DNA of 64,000 bases, from contig NZ_JFCA01000026.1 of assembly GCF_000612585.1 (NCBI RefSeq), positions 39,911 to 103,910 of the forward strand. Reading direction: 5' to 3'. Shown one piece after another: positions 27,732-37,354 of the stretch (the first letter of the stretch is position 1; each line of letters begins with the position of its first letter). Source of the DNA: Pseudomonas sp. CHM02 (GTDB lineage: Bacteria > Pseudomonadota > Gammaproteobacteria > Pseudomonadales > Pseudomonadaceae). Both the position numbers and the translations under genes were made by a program. A model generated the notes under the pieces. The model did no database searches. It was not told the origin of the DNA and saw nothing but the letters and a program-made list of their open reading frames with translations.

Positions 27732-28544
27732 TCATTCCTCGGCAGGCGCAGGCTGGATCGCAAGCTGGTCGGCCAGGCGCACGAACGCCGCCAGGTCCAG
27801 TTGCTCGGGACGCAGGCTGCCATCGACGCCGGCAGCTTCGATCTCGGCAGTGCTCAACAGCGCCTTGAGCGTGTTGCGCAGGGTCTTGCGACGCTGGTTG
27901 AACGCTTCGCGGACGACGCGCTCCAGCAGGCGATGGTCCTTGGCGGGGTGCGGCAGTACGGCGTGGGGCACCAGGCGCACGATGGCCGAGTCGACCTTCG
28001 GCGGCGGGTTGAACGCGCCAGGCCCGACGTTGAACAGGTGTTCGACGCGGCAGTGGTACTGAACCATGATCGACAGACGGCCCCAATCACCACCGCCAGG
28101 CCCGGCCGCCAGGCGCTCCACCACTTCCTTTTGCAGCATGAAGTGCATGTCGCGGATGATCCCGGCGTTGTTCAGCAGGTGGAAAATCAACGGCGTAGAG
28201 ATGTTGTAAGGCAGGTTGCCCACTACGCGCAGGCTGTTGGGCGCTGCGTTGAGGGTGTTGAAGTCGAACTTCAGTGCATCACCCTGATGCAGGTTGAAGT
28301 TGGACTTGCCGGCGAATTGCTGGTTGAGGATCGGGATCAGGTCCTTGTCCAACTCAACCACGTCCAGTTGGCCGCCGCTGGCCAGCAGGCCCTGGGTCAA
28401 TGCGCCCTGGCCCGGGCCGATTTCCAGCAGACGGTCTTCGGGCTTGGCATGGATGGAGCGCAGGATACGGTCGATCACGCCAGCGTCGTGCAGGAAGTTT
28501 TGCCCGAAGCGCTTGCGCGCCCGGTGTTGGTAATGCTCGGTCAT
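27732..28544 (-). CDS. ksgA: 16S rRNA (adenine1518/1519-N6)-dimethyltransferase KsgA/RsmA
   Basis: This enzyme dimethylates two adjacent adenosines in helix 45 of 16S rRNA. The 270-residue SAM-dependent enzyme has the SAM-binding motif LEIGPGQGALT (GPGQG at residues 43-47) and the catalytic motif NLPY at 110-113. The start overlaps the pdxA stop by 4 bp (ATGA). The gene order lptD-surA-pdxA-ksgA-apaG-apaH is the standard gammaproteobacterial arrangement. Confidence 0.98.
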   Translation of the reverse strand: MTEHYQHRARKRFGQNFLHDAGVIDRILRSIHAKPEDRLLEIGPGQGALTQGLLASGGQLDVVELDKDLIPILNQQFAGKSNFNLHQGDALKFDFNTLNAAPNSLRVVGNLPYNISTPLIFHLLNNAGIIRDMHFMLQKEVVERLAAGPGGGDWGRLSIMVQYHCRVEHLFNVGPGAFNPPPKVDSAIVRLVPHAVLPHPAKDHRLLERVVREAFNQRRKTLRNTLKALLSTAEIEAAGVDGSLRPEQLDLAAFVRLADQLAIQPAPAEE

Positions 28545-29530
28545 ATACGGGTCTCGGCCATCTGATAGGCGGTTTCCAGGGCCACGTGCAGGCTGCCGGT
28601 ATCGATCTTGCCGCTGCCTGCCAAGTCCAGGGCGGTGCCATGGTCGACGGAGGTGCGGATGATCGGCAGGCCCAGTGTCACGTTGACTGCGGCGCCGAAG
28701 CCTTTGTATTTAAGCACCGGCAGCCCCTGGTCGTGGTACATCGCCAGCACTGCGTCGCAGTGCTCCAGATATTTGGGGGTAAACAGAGTGTCCGCAGGCA
28801 GTGGGCCGCGCAGGTCCATGCCTTCTTGGCGCAGACGCTCCAGGGTTGGTTCGATGATGTCGATTTCTTCATGGCCCAAGTGGCCGCCTTCACCGGCGTG
28901 GGGGTTGAGCCCGCAGACCAGGATGCGCGGTTGGGCGATGCCGAACTTCTGTTGCAGGTCGGCGTGCAGAATGCGCGTCACGCGTTCCAGACGCTCGGCG
29001 GTGATGGCATCGGCAATGTCACGCAGCGGCAGGTGCGTGGTCACCAGTGCGACCCGCAGGCCGCGCGTAGCCAGCATCATCACCACTTGTTCGGTGTGGG
29101 TCAGTTCGGCGAGGAACTCGGTGTGTCCGGAAAAGGCGATACCGGATTCGTTGATCACGCCCTTGTGCACTGGGGCGGTGATCATGCCGGCGAAGTCGCC
29201 GTCGATGCAGCCTTGCCCGGCGCGAGTCAGGGTTTCCAGCACGAAGGCGGCGTTGGCCTTGTCCAGCTTGCCGGCAACCACCTTGGCCTGCAGCGCGGTG
29301 TCCCACACATACAGGCTGCCGGCGGGGGCGGGAAGGTCGGGCCAATTGCCGGGCGTCACGTCCAGCAGATTGACGACCACACCCAGCTGCGCGGCCCGCT
29401 CAAGGAGCAGGTCACGGCTGGTAATGGCAATCAGGGGGTGTGGCTGAGGTTGCGAGGCGACCAGCAGGCACAGGTCAGGACCAATGCCGGCCGGCTCGCC
29501 GGGTGTCACCGCGAAACGCTGGGGTTTCAC
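28541..29530 (-). CDS. pdxA: 4-hydroxythreonine-4-phosphate dehydrogenase PdxA
   Basis: This NAD-dependent enzyme of pyridoxal 5'-phosphate synthesis oxidises and decarboxylates 4-phosphohydroxy-L-threonine. The 329-residue product shows the family N-terminus VTPGEPAGIGPD, the metal-ligand segments TAPVHKGVIN and SGHTEFLAE, and NPHAGEGGHLG. It begins with GTG overlapping the surA stop by 4 bp (GTGA) and ends overlapping ksgA by 4 bp, so it is tightly coupled on both sides. Confidence 0.98.
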   Translation of the reverse strand: MKPQRFAVTPGEPAGIGPDLCLLVASQPQPHPLIAITSRDLLLERAAQLGVVVNLLDVTPGNWPDLPAPAGSLYVWDTALQAKVVAGKLDKANAAFVLETLTRAGQGCIDGDFAGMITAPVHKGVINESGIAFSGHTEFLAELTHTEQVVMMLATRGLRVALVTTHLPLRDIADAITAERLERVTRILHADLQQKFGIAQPRILVCGLNPHAGEGGHLGHEEIDIIEPTLERLRQEGMDLRGPLPADTLFTPKYLEHCDAVLAMYHDQGLPVLKYKGFGAAVNVTLGLPIIRTSVDHGTALDLAGSGKIDTGSLHVALETAYQMAETRI

Positions 29531-30864
29531 TGAACTGCCTGGTCGGTGCCTGTCTGGGCGCCTGGCAGCTTGTTCTCAACGTAGGCTTCGTCGCGGATCT
29601 GACGCAGCCAGGTCTGCAGCTCTTCGTCGTATTTACGGTTACGTAGTACGTTCAGCGCTTGTTGCTCGCGAGCCTGGCTGGTGTTGTCGGTGGCGCGACG
29701 GCCAAGGACTTCCAGCACGTGCCAGCCATATTGGGTCTTGAACGGCTTGGACAATACGCCTTGCGGGGTATCGGCCATCACTTGCTGGAACTCCGGTACC
29801 AGGGCTTTCGGGTCGATCCAGTTCAGGTCGCCACCGTTGAGGGCAGAACCCGGGTCTTCCGAGAAACTCTTGGCCAGGGTGGCGAAGTCTTCACCGCTTT
29901 CGATGCGGTCATAGATCTTCTGGGCCAGTTCCTTGGTTTGGGCTTCGGTGCGGATTTCGCTTGGTTTGACCAGGATATGACGAACATGCACTTCGTCTTT
30001 CAGCGAGGTCTCGCCACCACGACGTTCCAGCAGCTTCAGGATAATGAAGCCACCTGGGGTACGGGCTGGCTGAGTGATGCCGCCGACTTCCATGGCGCTC
30101 AATTCGCGGTCGAACGGAGGTGGCAATTGAGCGGCTTTACGCCAGCCCATATCACCGCCCTCGAGAGCGTTGTCGCTGCCGGACACGGCAATGGCCGTCT
30201 GGGCAAAGTCGGCACCAGCCTTTAGGCGGTCGTACACCGCCTGGGTCTTGGCGGCGGCTGCATTGAGCTGTTCGGAGTTGGCGCTGTCCGGTGTCGGGAT
30301 CAGGATGTTGGCCAGGTGCAGCTCTTCGGAAAGCTGCATCTTGCCCAGGTCGGAGGCCAGGAAGTTCTTCACTTCCTGTTCCGACACCTGAACCCGCTCG
30401 GCTACACGGCGCTGGCGCACACGGCTGATGATCATTTCGCGGCGGATCTGGTCACGGGCGTCCTCATAGGACAAACCGTCGTGGGCCAAGGCTGCACGGA
30501 ACTGGTCAATGCTCATGTTGTTGCGCTGGGCAATGGTGCCCACGGCCTGGTTCAGTTCTTCGTCCGAAATACGGATGCCGGAACGATCGCCGATCTGCAG
30601 TTGCAGGTTTTCGACGATCAGGCGTTCCAGTACCTGTTGGTCCAGGACGCTGGTAGGTGGCACGCCACCGCCACGCTTGGCGATGGTTTGCTGGACTTCC
30701 TTGACGCGCTGGTCCAGTTGGCTCTGCATGATCACGTCGTTATCGACGATGGCCACTACCTTATCCAGTTCTTGAACCGCAGCGTGCGCCGATGCGGTAC
30801 CCAGGAACAGTGCGCCCAGCACTAGCGGGCGCAGACAATCAGAAAGCTTGGTCTTCACGTTCAC
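29527..30864 (-). CDS. surA: Periplasmic chaperone/peptidyl-prolyl isomerase SurA
   Basis: This chaperone escorts outer membrane proteins, including LptD, across the periplasm. The product has a signal peptide ending near TASAHA-AVQ, an N-terminal chaperone domain and two parvulin PpiC domains. The start is uncertain: no ATG is available. GTG at 30864 has GAAGG 5 nt upstream (445 residues); GTG at 30858 and TTG at 30876 are alternatives. In all cases the start lies inside the end of lptD, so translation is coupled to that of one of its own clients. Confidence 0.95.
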   Translation of the reverse strand: MNVKTKLSDCLRPLVLGALFLGTASAHAAVQELDKVVAIVDNDVIMQSQLDQRVKEVQQTIAKRGGGVPPTSVLDQQVLERLIVENLQLQIGDRSGIRISDEELNQAVGTIAQRNNMSIDQFRAALAHDGLSYEDARDQIRREMIISRVRQRRVAERVQVSEQEVKNFLASDLGKMQLSEELHLANILIPTPDSANSEQLNAAAAKTQAVYDRLKAGADFAQTAIAVSGSDNALEGGDMGWRKAAQLPPPFDRELSAMEVGGITQPARTPGGFIILKLLERRGGETSLKDEVHVRHILVKPSEIRTEAQTKELAQKIYDRIESGEDFATLAKSFSEDPGSALNGGDLNWIDPKALVPEFQQVMADTPQGVLSKPFKTQYGWHVLEVLGRRATDNTSQAREQQALNVLRNRKYDEELQTWLRQIRDEAYVENKLPGAQTGTDQAVQ

Positions 30865-33652
30865 GATAACCTTCAATGCCTTTGTCGAGGAAGCTCTCTA
30901 CCTTGGCGCCGGTCAGGCCGCCGAGTCCTTTGAGGACGATCTGGAAGAAGAGCCCGTGGTCACCCTTTTCGTTAAGCGGGGCGATCTGGCTGTATTCGTC
31001 GTTGGAAACCCAGTAACGGTTGATGACGCGCAGTTTCCAGCAGCAGTTGTCGTACTCGAAACCACCGAAGGCTTCCAGGGTACGGTTGCGAGCGTAGTCA
31101 TACTGCCAGCGGGTGATCAGGTTCCACTGGGGAATGATCGGCCACATCATCGAGAAGTCGTGTTGCTGGATTTTGTAGTAATCCTTCACGAAATTCGGGT
31201 CGCCTGGCTGCCCGTAGTCACCGCCGAACTGCCATTTGCCGGTCAGCTGGTTGTAAACCACTTGGTCGTTGCGATAGCGATAGCCGACGTTGATGATCTT
31301 GTTCGGGTTGTCTTCCGGCTGGTAGTGAAGCATCGCGCTGCCGGAACGAGGACTGTGTTCCTCGGTGTCCCAGTTGTAGTCGGCAGTGGCGCGCCAGTCA
31401 CGGTTGAAGCGGAACTCGTAGTCCAGGGCGACTGGCGATACATCCGACTGTGCATCGGCACGGTCAGAGGCCAGGAGGCCCGGCAATTGAACTTCACGAT
31501 CCTTGAAGTACAGCGCCTGGCCCACGGATACGCGTTGACGTTCGAAGCCGTTGTCTTCGATCCAGCGGCTGGTCAAGCCCAGGGACAGCTTGTTCTCGTC
31601 ACCGATCCGGTCTGCGCCGCTGAAGCGGTTGTCGCGGAACAGCGAGGCGTAGCTGAACGAGTATTCGCTGGTGTCGAAGACTGGGATATCAGCCTGGTCC
31701 TTGTTCGGTACGTACAGGTAGAACGCACGCGGCTCAAGGGTCTGGCGATAGTCTTTGCCGAACCAGTTGGTGTTGCGGTCGAAGTACAGGCCGCTGTCGA
31801 TGCTGGCCACCGGAACCGCACGGTCCTGGGAGCTCTTGAACGTGCCGCCCGCGTACTGGGTTCCGTTTGCAACCGAGGCAGCTTGGTCAGCAATGATCTG
31901 GTTCTTGCCGATGTTGTCCAGGTCCAGGTCGTACTTGGTGTACACGTACTTGAGCTTCGGTGTGACGAAGCCGTAGGTCCAGTTCATCGGGTATTCGACG
32001 GCCGGGGCTACGTTCAGGCGCGTACCGTTCGCACGGGTCAGGCCACGCACGTAGGTGTCCAGGCGTGCCTCGGTTTGACCGTCTTCATTGGTGAAGTTGC
32101 CGTTTTCCAGGTCGCGATCAAAGCGTACTGCCTCGGTCTCGTAGCTGAAGTTCAAGCCACCCGGATGGTACGGCAGGGTACCGTTGAAGGTGATCTGCGG
32201 CAGGCGGTCATACGGGGTGACCTGGGAAATCGTCGCCAACTGGTAGGCCTGCAGGTTCAGTCGAGCCTGGAAGGTGTCGCCGCGATAGGTCACGGAGCCT
32301 TGCTGGTTGACGTAGTCCTGGCTCTCTACACCTTCCTCGTAGGACTTGAGGTCCTGGAAGTAGTAGGGATCACTGATCGTGGTGTAGTCGACCTGGGTCA
32401 GTACACGCGAATCCAGCCCGCCCTTGTGTTGCCAGTTGAGCATGTAGCGGGTTTTTTCGTAGTCGGTTTGACGCTTGCGCTCGTCGTTGTCGTCGTTCAG
32501 GTACGCGCCGCCGAACTGGCCTTCGCTGGATTTGGTGAGGTAGCGGAATTCGCCTTCCATCAACAAACCGCGCTTGGTCATGTATTGCGGGTACAGCGTG
32601 GCGTCGTAGTTGGGCGCCAGGTTGAAGTAGTACGGCGTAACCAGGGTGAAGCCGGTTTCGCCGCCCGTGCTGAAGCTAGGCGGCAGGAAGCCGGATTGAC
32701 GACGGTCGTCGATCGGGAAATAGATGTACGGGGTATAGAGGATCGGGATGTTCTTGACCCGCAACGTCGCGTTGGTGGCCGTACCGAAACCGGTGGCCGG
32801 GTTCAACGTGATGTTGTTGCCTCTGAGCTGCCAGGCGTTGCTGTCTGGCTCGCACGTGGTGTACGTACCGTCCTTGAGACGGATGATCGCGTTTTCGGCG
32901 CGCTTGGCGTACAGCGCGTTACCGCGGATACGCGACTTGTGCAGCACGTATTCGGCGTTGTCGATCTGAGCGGCGCCGGTGTCGAGTTGCACTTCGGCGT
33001 GGTCGCCCACGATCAGTGCACCGTTGTCGCGCAGACGGACTTTGCCGTTCAGCTCGCCACGGTTCTCGGCCTGGTACAGGCTGGCTTCTTCCGACTCCAG
33101 CTGCATGCTGCCCTGGCGCATGACAACGTCACCGGCCAGGGTAGCCACTTGTTGTTCCTGCTCGTAACGAGAGGCCTTGGCACCGATGAAGGTGGGCGCA
33201 TCGCTCTTGTTCGTCTTGTCGTTCATGCCAGGACGAGTCGGCTCGATGTACGCACCGCCGCAGTAAGGTCCGGTTTCGGCCAACTGCGCTGCGGTCAGCT
33301 TCTCGCGCGGTACCCAGTCCAGGTGGCTGTAGTCGGCGCTGCGCGAACGCAGGCCACGGCCCTTGGATTCGGTGACCAGTGCGGTCTTGGGTTCGGCCTC
33401 GGCTTTGCCGCCAGCATCGGTTTGCGCCGTGCTGTTGGCGGAACTGACGGCGGCGCCGTCATGCACCGGGCGTGGTGGCAACGGGGTCGCGGCGGTTTTC
33501 GGCGCGCAATCCCAGGCACCCGAAGCAGAGACTGAGCAGTCATACTGTTCCGCGGCGACCACGAATGAGGTGGCGAAGGGTTGCAAGGCCAGCAGACTGC
33601 CGGTTACCAGCAACGGAAATTTTCTACGAAACGCGGGGGATTTCAATGCCAT
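30839..33652 (-). CDS. lptD: LPS-assembly outer membrane protein LptD
   Basis: This is the outer membrane translocon that inserts lipopolysaccharide into the outer leaflet together with LptE. The 937-residue precursor has a signal peptide (residues about 1-33), two early cysteines (Cys39, Cys49), a periplasmic OstA/LptA-like beta-jellyroll (about 145-265) and a large C-terminal beta-barrel. The adjacent Cys pair near the C-terminus (YDNCCWK) fits the disulfide partners needed for LptD function. I chose ATG 33652 because it opens into the signal peptide. It heads lptD-surA-pdxA-ksgA and is divergent from amgK. Confidence 0.98.
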   Translation of the reverse strand: MALKSPAFRRKFPLLVTGSLLALQPFATSFVVAAEQYDCSVSASGAWDCAPKTAATPLPPRPVHDGAAVSSANSTAQTDAGGKAEAEPKTALVTESKGRGLRSRSADYSHLDWVPREKLTAAQLAETGPYCGGAYIEPTRPGMNDKTNKSDAPTFIGAKASRYEQEQQVATLAGDVVMRQGSMQLESEEASLYQAENRGELNGKVRLRDNGALIVGDHAEVQLDTGAAQIDNAEYVLHKSRIRGNALYAKRAENAIIRLKDGTYTTCEPDSNAWQLRGNNITLNPATGFGTATNATLRVKNIPILYTPYIYFPIDDRRQSGFLPPSFSTGGETGFTLVTPYYFNLAPNYDATLYPQYMTKRGLLMEGEFRYLTKSSEGQFGGAYLNDDNDERKRQTDYEKTRYMLNWQHKGGLDSRVLTQVDYTTISDPYYFQDLKSYEEGVESQDYVNQQGSVTYRGDTFQARLNLQAYQLATISQVTPYDRLPQITFNGTLPYHPGGLNFSYETEAVRFDRDLENGNFTNEDGQTEARLDTYVRGLTRANGTRLNVAPAVEYPMNWTYGFVTPKLKYVYTKYDLDLDNIGKNQIIADQAASVANGTQYAGGTFKSSQDRAVPVASIDSGLYFDRNTNWFGKDYRQTLEPRAFYLYVPNKDQADIPVFDTSEYSFSYASLFRDNRFSGADRIGDENKLSLGLTSRWIEDNGFERQRVSVGQALYFKDREVQLPGLLASDRADAQSDVSPVALDYEFRFNRDWRATADYNWDTEEHSPRSGSAMLHYQPEDNPNKIINVGYRYRNDQVVYNQLTGKWQFGGDYGQPGDPNFVKDYYKIQQHDFSMMWPIIPQWNLITRWQYDYARNRTLEAFGGFEYDNCCWKLRVINRYWVSNDEYSQIAPLNEKGDHGLFFQIVLKGLGGLTGAKVESFLDKGIEGYREREDQAF

Positions 33653-33782
33653 CTTATTAGTCCGGGCTTCCTGCGTGCCATCTGCCCGCGGTTTGGGCCG
33701 CACGCCTCTCGATGGTCTGAAAAAGATGCGTGATAATAAAGCATGCCCCGCTTGACGGCTAGCGCCGTCGGAGACCCTTGTA

Positions 33783-34808
33783 ATGCCCGAGCAAGATCTA
33801 CGTTTACAACAGCTGGAAGTCTGGCTGGATGAGCAGTTGCCGATCCTTTTCAACGCTCAAGGCTGGGGTGCCGTACCCCCGGCCACATTGACCGCGGCCA
33901 GCAGCGACGCGAGTTTCAGGCGCTATTTCCGTTGGGAAGGCGGTGACCGGACATTCGTGGTAATGGACGCTCCACCCCCCCAGGAAAACTGCAAACCTTT
34001 CGTCGATATCGCGCATTTGCTGGCGAAGTCGGGAATAAATGTTCCAAAAATTTACGCAGAAGATTTGCCGCGAGGCTTTCTTTTGCTCAATGACCTGGGC
34101 AGAAAAACCTATCTGGACGTGATTGACGACAAAAACGCCGATCAATTGTTTGCCGAGGCCATAGACACCTTGCTGGCTTTCCAGCAACTGCCGATGGACG
34201 CGCCACTGCCCAGCTATGACGTGGCCTTGCTGCGCCGCGAACTCGAATTGTTTCCAGAGTGGTACGTACGCCGGCACCTGGGTATCGAACTGGATACGCA
34301 GCAACACGCGCTCTGGCAGCGTGTCAGCGACCACTTGATCGACAGCGCCCTGGCGCAACCGAAAGTGCTGGTGCACCGCGACTACATGCCGCGCAACCTG
34401 ATGATCAGCGCGCCGAACCCAGGCGTGCTGGATTTCCAGGATGCGGTCTACGGGCCTGTCACCTACGACATCACGTGCCTGTTCAAGGACGCTTTCCTCA
34501 GCTGGCCCAAGGCCCGCGTGCGGGACTGGCAGCGCGGCTATTGGGAGCGAGCGGGGCAAGCGGGCATTCCGGTGCAGGCGGATTTCGAAGACTTCCTGCG
34601 CGCCAGCGACTTGATGGGCGTGCAGCGTCACCTCAAGGTCATCGGGATTTTCGCGCGCATCTGCCATCGCGATGGCAAGCCTCGTTACCTGGCCGATGTG
34701 CCGCGCTTCTTTGCTTATATAGAAGCCGTGCTGGCGGACCGTCCGGAGTTGAGCGAACTGGGTGAGCTGCTGGCCAGCCTGCGCGAGCCGGTTGAGGCGA
34801 GCGTATGA
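33783..34808 (+). CDS. amgK: N-acetylmuramate/N-acetylglucosamine 1-kinase AmgK
   Basis: This anomeric sugar kinase is of the aminoglycoside phosphotransferase fold. In Pseudomonas it phosphorylates recycled MurNAc at C1, feeding a bypass that makes UDP-MurNAc without fosfomycin-sensitive MurA. The 341-residue protein has the catalytic loop HRDYMPRNLM (His198, Asp200) and the metal-binding DFQDAVYGP. Its stop overlaps the start of murU by 4 bp. Function is assigned from family resemblance and from the amgK-murU pairing known in P. putida. Confidence 0.93.
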   Translation: MPEQDLRLQQLEVWLDEQLPILFNAQGWGAVPPATLTAASSDASFRRYFRWEGGDRTFVVMDAPPPQENCKPFVDIAHLLAKSGINVPKIYAEDLPRGFLLLNDLGRKTYLDVIDDKNADQLFAEAIDTLLAFQQLPMDAPLPSYDVALLRRELELFPEWYVRRHLGIELDTQQHALWQRVSDHLIDSALAQPKVLVHRDYMPRNLMISAPNPGVLDFQDAVYGPVTYDITCLFKDAFLSWPKARVRDWQRGYWERAGQAGIPVQADFEDFLRASDLMGVQRHLKVIGIFARICHRDGKPRYLADVPRFFAYIEAVLADRPELSELGELLASLREPVEASV

Positions 34809-35479
34809 AGGCCATGATCCTGGCGGCCGGCAAAGGCGAGCGGATGCGTCCGCTCACCCTGCACACGCCCAAGCCGTTGGTGCAGGCCGGGGGCAAGCGC
34901 CTCATCGAGTATCACCTGGAGGCGCTGGCCAAGGCTGGCTTCACCGATATCGTGATCAACCATGCCTGGCTCGGCCAGCAGATCGAAAGCTATCTGGGGG
35001 ATGGCGCGCAGTTTGGCTTGCGCATCCGTTACTCCCCCGAGGGCGAACCGCTGGAAACCGGCGGGGGGATTTTCCAGGCGCTGCCATTATTGGGCGATGA
35101 ACCCTTCCTGGTGGTCAATGGCGATATCTGGACCGACTACGACTTCACCCAACTGAAGCAACCACTCAAGGGCCTGGCCCATCTGGTGATGGTCGATAAC
35201 CCGGCGCATCACCCTTCGGGCGGTGATTTCTACCTTGATCAAGGTTTGCTTCATGATGCGGCGGCCGGTGCCGATAACCTGACCTTCAGTGGCATTTCAG
35301 TGCTCGACCCCAAGCTGTTCGCGGGGTGCAGCGCCGGAGCCTTCAAGCTGGCGCCGCTGCTACGGGCAGCCATGGCCAAAGGTCAGGTAACGGGGGAACA
35401 CATGGCGGGACGCTGGATTGATGTCGGCACGTTGGAGCGCCTCGCGCAGGTCGAAACCCTGCTGACAGCGGGGCAGTAG
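34805..35479 (+). CDS. murU: N-acetylmuramate alpha-1-phosphate uridylyltransferase MurU
   Basis: This nucleotidyltransferase makes UDP-MurNAc from MurNAc-1-phosphate and UTP, the last step of the recycling bypass. The 224-residue protein has the signature AAGKGERMRPLTLHTPKPLV (about residues 6-25) and the metal-site VVNGDIWTDYD. It overlaps amgK by 4 bp. djlA starts 2 bp after it, suggesting one amgK-murU-djlA transcript. Confidence 0.95.
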   Translation: MKAMILAAGKGERMRPLTLHTPKPLVQAGGKRLIEYHLEALAKAGFTDIVINHAWLGQQIESYLGDGAQFGLRIRYSPEGEPLETGGGIFQALPLLGDEPFLVVNGDIWTDYDFTQLKQPLKGLAHLVMVDNPAHHPSGGDFYLDQGLLHDAAAGADNLTFSGISVLDPKLFAGCSAGAFKLAPLLRAAMAKGQVTGEHMAGRWIDVGTLERLAQVETLLTAGQ

Positions 35480-35480
35480 C

Positions 35481-36248
35481 ATGTTGTGGCCAGGGACGCT
35501 GATCGGCGCCGGGGCTGGCTTTGCCATCGCCAGTATTCCGGGGGCTTTGTTGGGGGCGCTGTTGGGGCAGGCGCTGGACCGCCGCCTGCAACTGCAGAGT
35601 TGGGCGCAGTTGCGCGAGCGCCTGGGCGGACGCCCGGCATTACGCAATGACGAGTTGTTGTTTGTGTTGCTGGGCCGTCTGGCCAAGAGCAATGGGCGAG
35701 TGGTGGATGGGCACATCCAGCAGGCGCGCCATGAAATGCGTGCGCTGGACATGAGCGACTCGGCCCAGCGCCGTGCGATTGCGGCGTTCAATCGCGGCAA
35801 GTCCGGCTCCGACCGAGTGCGCAGCTATCTGCGCGTGCTCAAGGCTCAACCCCATGCGGCGGAAGGCGTGTTGCGCGCCTGCTGGCGCATGGTCTGGGCG
35901 GACGGCAGGGCGGATGATGCCGAGCGCGACCTGATCGACCTGTGGGGCAAATGGCTGGGCTGGACGCCGCAACAACTCCAGGCGCTGGCGGCCGACTACA
36001 CGCCGGAGCGCAAGCCGTTGGTGAACCGGGGCGGTTCCTATCAGGACGCGTTGCGGTTGCTGGGCGTGACGGCTACCACTGAGCCGTCGGCGATCAAGCG
36101 CGCATACCGGCGCCTGCTCAGTCGTCATCATCCGGACAAGATCGCCGGCACCGGTGCCAGCCCCGCGCAAGTGCGTGAGGCCACCGAGCGCACCCGTGAA
36201 TTGCACAGTGCCTATGCATTGATCCGCGAGCGTCGGGATTTCCGTTAG
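35481..36248 (+). CDS. djlA: DjlA-type membrane-anchored J-domain co-chaperone
   Basis: This is a DnaK co-chaperone anchored to the inner membrane. The 255-residue protein has an N-terminal glycine-rich hydrophobic segment (residues 3-28), a central TerB-like helical domain (about 45-165) and a C-terminal J domain (about 185-255) with the HPD motif in SRHHPDK. It begins one base after the murU stop codon. The link to cell-wall recycling is only positional, though E. coli DjlA affects envelope stress signalling. Confidence 0.92.
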   Translation: MLWPGTLIGAGAGFAIASIPGALLGALLGQALDRRLQLQSWAQLRERLGGRPALRNDELLFVLLGRLAKSNGRVVDGHIQQARHEMRALDMSDSAQRRAIAAFNRGKSGSDRVRSYLRVLKAQPHAAEGVLRACWRMVWADGRADDAERDLIDLWGKWLGWTPQQLQALAADYTPERKPLVNRGGSYQDALRLLGVTATTEPSAIKRAYRRLLSRHHPDKIAGTGASPAQVREATERTRELHSAYALIRERRDFR

Positions 36249-36302
36249 ATTTCGTTTCTTCATGTTGATAACCCGCTCCCACAGGGGACCTGCGGTGTTC
36301 CC

Positions 36303-37277
36303 TCAGTCGGCGCTTGCTTGCGGGCTCAGCCAGCCGCGAATCCTGCGATACAACTGCTCCTGTCCGGCATCACTGTTGCCGGGCAGGGCTTTCAACGACA
36401 CCTGCCGGTAGCCCTCGTTCTTCAAGCGCTTGGCCGCCTGGGCGCGGGCCAGGGCGTTTTTGCGTGATTGGGCTGCGTCTTGATAGAAGACATCGGCGGT
36501 TGGCACCTTCAAACCGGGGGCCAGTTGCTGGATATCCGGATGGCGCCCGGTAGGCGTCTGCGCTGCGACCATGACGAACTTCTGCACCTGGGTTGGCTGT
36601 TTTTCGCTCAAATACCGTGCAGCCCACCAGGCGCCGGTGCCATGGCCGAGCAGCACTACGCTGCGCGCGCTTTGGGTCTGGGCGAAGGCCACGGCGGCGT
36701 CGATGCGGTCGAAGATGCGCGAGGCGTCGGTCTTGTCTTGCTCGTCGACTCCGGGAACCACTGCTGGGTCAGTGCCTTCGGCTTCGGCGCTGGCAGCTTG
36801 CTCGATGGGTTTGTCGGCGGTGCTCGCCTCTTTGCTGCTGGTGTCGACGGTGGCCTTGGGCGCTTCCATCACGCGCGGTGGCAGGGTGTCTACGCTCACA
36901 TCCGGCAACGACAGGCTGAGGCTGCCCCAATTAGCATCCGGCAATTTGTGCCGCAACGGGCTGATTGCTTGCGGCCAGTCAGCATTTTCGCCGGCGCCCG
37001 GTACGATAATCACCACACCTTCGGGCTCGGCGCTGTTGGCGGGTTTCCACAGGGCGAGGAATGAATCGCTGCCGGCCTGCAGTTGTTGCTGTTCCTGTTG
37101 CGGGATTTTGCGTTCCAGGGCGCTGGCTTCTTCCTGGCTACGCTCGGCCAAGGGTTGGCGCTCGACGGGTTTTTCGGGGGCGGCCTCAGGGGCGTCAGCA
37201 GCCTGTACAGAAAAGGCACTGGTAATCAGCAGCGACAAGCACAATGCTGGCAGTGCCGAACGGTGGAAAAAGGGCAT
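36303..37277 (-). CDS. DUF3530 family periplasmic alpha/beta-hydrolase-like protein
   Basis: This 324-residue exported protein has a signal peptide ending near FSVQA-ADAP, a charged Gln/Glu-rich stretch (about 30-65) and an alpha/beta-hydrolase-like domain (about 80-320) beginning VVIIVPGAGENADWP. Where hydrolases have the nucleophile elbow GxSxG, this protein reads LLGHGTGAWW, with Gly in place of Ser, so classical esterase activity is doubtful. It is convergent with djlA and divergent from a histidine kinase gene. Function unknown. Confidence 0.8.
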   Translation of the reverse strand: MPFFHRSALPALCLSLLITSAFSVQAADAPEAAPEKPVERQPLAERSQEEASALERKIPQQEQQQLQAGSDSFLALWKPANSAEPEGVVIIVPGAGENADWPQAISPLRHKLPDANWGSLSLSLPDVSVDTLPPRVMEAPKATVDTSSKEASTADKPIEQAASAEAEGTDPAVVPGVDEQDKTDASRIFDRIDAAVAFAQTQSARSVVLLGHGTGAWWAARYLSEKQPTQVQKFVMVAAQTPTGRHPDIQQLAPGLKVPTADVFYQDAAQSRKNALARAQAAKRLKNEGYRQVSLKALPGNSDAGQEQLYRRIRGWLSPQASAD

Positions 37278-37354
37278 CGTTAATTCCCGGCCAGAAATGA
37301 TTCCAGCAGCCTAATGGGTTGGTCAGTATTTGTCAGTGATGTGAGACGTGGATC

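Noticed and set aside
30848..33535. 895-residue open frame on the plus strand opposite lptD
   Set aside because: High-GC antisense shadow of lptD; lptD has clear family features across its full length and the antisense product has no recognisable domain.
36268..36290. REP-like fragment after djlA (CCCGCTCCCACAGGGG)
   Set aside because: Only part of one REP-like end without a partner; too short to distinguish from chance.
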